NCBI GenBank assembly: GCA_977006965.1
Contig: OZ345363.1
Coordinates: 2,728,001 to 2,792,000 of the forward strand
Source of the DNA: Phymatolithon calcareum
Taxonomy: Eukaryota; Rhodophyta; Florideophyceae; Hapalidiales
Direction of reading: 5' to 3'
Length of the DNA stretch: 64,000 nucleotides
Made by a program: the position numbers and the translations under genes. A model generated the notes under the pieces. The model saw only the letters and a program-made list of their open reading frames with translations. It had not been told where the DNA came from and searched no databases. How positions within the stretch are numbered: the stretch's first letter is position 1; every line of letters starts with the position of its first letter. This document shows, in pieces, positions 61,860 to 64,000 of the stretch.

Positions 61860-62240
61860 CGAGCTCATAGACCTAACTGGACAAACTGGAAAGGATGCTA
61901 TCGAAGATCTCAAGTCAGGCCTATCAAAAGACAAGCTACCATATGAAGAATGTGCTTTTACAAGGAGGGCACTCGACGAAATCCTTGCTATGTATCAGGC
62001 GGCCAAGGCTGCTCTCGAAACCTGAAACCCGCGACTCAAGACAGTGGAATATTTTTCCCCCTCGAGGCTCTAAGCCAGAGGTAGGTTATGGTATTTTCGC
62101 CAGATCGTGTCGAAATCGACTACGCTAACATATAAGAACGATAGACCCTGTATGTGGCCCAATGGCCTTCGCAAAGTTGCCCCAAGCGTCTGCAGATGCG
62201 TTGGTAACTTTTAAATAAAAAACTTATACTTCTTCTTCTT
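61860..62240 (+). mobile_element. LINE family C 3' fragment
   Basis: The plus strand codes ELIDLTGQTGKDAIEDLKSG, CAFTRRALDEILAMYQAAKA and a stop near 62024. The UTR has CCCCCTCGAGGCTC, GCGTCTGCAGATGCGTTGG, TTTAAATAAAAAAC and a CTTCTTCTTC end. Confidence 0.82.
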
Positions 62241-62480
62241 TTATTGCGGAAAGATCGCTCACACGGGGGGTGAGCGCCAGAAGTTGTTCTGCAACATCTT
62301 CTCATTGTTCAGAAATTTAATATCGCTGGGGGTCTCCCACGGCATAGCTCTTCCACGGTTTTGTCCCCACTCGACCAGTAAACTTACGTCTGGAGACAGA
62401 ACGTCCACTGCAACGTAAAATAAGATGTTCTGTAGTTTCTTTGCAACCAGAATTGCAGGCCTTGCACACTGGATCATACG
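62224..62480 (-). mobile_element. LINE family D tail with zinc-finger codons
   Basis: Minus strand: CKACNSGCKETTEHLILRC (CCHC finger) and KFLNNEKMLQNNFW, then a tail with GTGTGAGCGATCTTTCCGCA and AATAAAAGAAG. Matches the tail of the D copy ending at 35268. Confidence 0.78.
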
Positions 62481-62484
62481 AACG

Positions 62485-63240
62485 GGGTTGTTGGTGCTTG
62501 GACTCAACCGCTTTTCTCCTTGCCTTCTGCGAATCAATACAGGCCTTCTTTGTTCTCCATGCGTTCTATGAGGGTCAGAGCGGCGGCAGTGTTGTTTTGG
62601 CCTGCGGGATATGCCGTTATTCCCTTTTTCTGCTTGGGTGGCTGCTTCCAGTATCTTCTGCTTTTGGAACTGTTTGATATTTGATCTTTCCGAGGTCTCT
62701 TTGGCTGCGGGACCGAGGTACTACCGTAGTTTTCTTCGGCGCAAGTGACATCCTCCTTTGCATTTCACAGTTCCTTTCCGCCTCTGTGTGAAACCGTTGA
62801 TTAGGCGAGATGCTCTCGGCGCCTCATCAATCTTCTGACTAACGTTCGCGCTAGAATATCCCGCCTAACTCTGGGCTGTAAGATGCGGCACATGACTCTG
62901 CTCCTTTCCGGGCTCCTTTTTCCGAGTTTACCAAATATTTGCCTGAAAAACATTGACTCGATCTTCTTGACTTCATGCTCCTGTTTGGGTGTCCATGAAT
63001 TCATGCGCAATGCATATTCCCAGCGCGACTGTTCCAGAGATTTATACAGCCTTATCGATCTCGACAGATGGACTCCGTTAGTAAATACGCCGAGACTTCT
63101 CAGGGTTCCGAGAACCTTTCTCGACTTTTTGATTCGTTCCACCGATTTAGATTCTGAGACACCTTCCTCGGTGATCGCTCCGCCAAGGTATTTCACTTCC
63201 CAAAATTTTAAGAACGAAAGAGGGAGATGCTCCCCTATTT
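62485..63240 (-). pseudogene. LINE family B-like ORF2 fragment with thumb domain
   Basis: The minus strand at 63196-62801 reads KYLGGAITEEGVSES, SRWEYALRMNSWTPK and FFRQIFGKLGKRSPERSRVMC, the region after the RT catalytic box. Downstream (62560-62485) the C-terminal end ERMENKEGLY-like codons occur in decayed form. Internal sequence is deleted. Confidence 0.7.
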
Positions 63241-64000
63241 AGTATTTAAGAAAACAAACGAGTCTATAGTTTAATCCTTCTCCGTACTTATTTCGGCTTT
63301 GCTAAGCTTTCTTTTTTTGAAAAAGGAACGATATATTATGTCGAAATCGCTGTTCTTTCAAAATCTCCCTCTCACTTTCGTAAACACATGTGCTCTGGTC
63401 GTTCTTCGAGTACTCTTGGATGGTCATACCGCACATCCTCAATTAGTAGGTCCACGAAAAATCCTTCTCACTTATCTCAAATGAGTGTTGCTCAATTCAA
63501 GTGTCAACAGATGGGTTGGTAGATTTTAAATTAAATTCTGTATTTGTTTCTTTTGAAAAATCAATCCTGCTTAATCGCATTGCAGCGAACGAGGGCGAGG
63601 ATTATGGTTCCTGCTGGAGTACATTCGCATAGTTGCCGTAGCGACACATACTGATTACTTAGGGATTAATATTCTGAGTCTTTGGTGCTGAAGGCTAGGT
63701 ATACAGAGCTACTTCAAACGTGATATTGGCATGTTATATTGCCGGAGCCATTCTTTAAAACAGTTCTTCGAGCAAAAGCCACCATCTACGTTCAGTCGGC
63801 TTGGAGAGGAGGACACAGACGACATCGTAAAAGCCATTGATCGAGAGTCATCTGCTCCAAAAAGACCTCTATTTCTCTTGATTAACTATGGGCCAACTGC
63901 TGTAGGACGATATCCAGCGTCGGAACGGAAAAGTGACCTGGATACAATATTTTAGAATCAAGACGCGTGGCGACGGCAGCGATGCAACCTCTATATGGAT
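63241..64000. other. Unassigned end of window
   Basis: One 74-codon plus-strand frame at 63731-63955 (acidic middle, EEDTDDIVKAIDRES) could be a fragment of a gene but is unsupported. Otherwise nothing is recognised. Confidence 0.25.

Overview
This window looks like nuclear DNA of a eukaryote with intron-poor genes and a genome full of transposable elements. No bacterial operons, Shine-Dalgarno sites, rRNA genes or CRISPR arrays are visible. Four to five host genes, each an uninterrupted reading frame and mostly GC-rich, sit in an AT-richer background made largely of retrotransposon debris. The copia element (half-tRNA primer site, GalEa/PyRE-like pol), the gypsy element (pol of a type I know from oomycetes and algae) and a secreted Hedgehog-type Hint protein together suggest an alga, perhaps a red alga. 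That assignment is inference and not firm.

Layout. 0.2-0.7 kb: short hAT-type element with an 8-bp target duplication. 1.3-2.0 kb: multi-span membrane protein. 3.4-5.7 kb (minus): protein with two LIM zinc fingers. 6-15 kb: non-LTR (LINE) fragments, SINEs, a fold-back element split by a LINE, and a host-like reading frame broken by a LINE. 16.4-21.9 kb: almost intact copia element with 703-bp LTRs. 22.0-23.6 kb: LINE reverse-transcriptase half. 24.9-26.4 kb: LINE carrying a solo LTR. 27.6-28.7 kb (minus): secreted protein with two lamin-tail-like domains. 29.3-29.7 kb: Mutator-type short element. 30.0-36.0 kb: a stack of nested elements built on a hAT transposase relic. 36.7-42.2 kb (minus): gypsy element with 352-bp LTRs. 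43-46 kb: LTR relics, a tRNA-derived SINE and a LINE tail. 46-51 kb: little recognisable beyond inverted repeats. 51.4-54.0 kb: large His-rich secreted protein ending in a Hint domain. 54-64 kb: more LINE fragments and a solo LTR.

Five LINE families are named here for convenience. A: reverse transcriptase, tail ending GGGGATAT-like on the opposite strand. B: tail GTGGGGCTTTTAAATAAAC. C: tail with GCGTCTGCAGATGCGTTGG. D: RNase H plus a Tudor-like segment. E: tail GAGGGCGTTTAATAAATTC. Many copies have recognisable 11-16 bp target-site duplications, so insertion order can often be read directly. The most unusual signals are the Tudor-like segment joined to the RNase H of family D, the 6-kb nested stack with nearly every junction readable, and the His-rich Hint protein.
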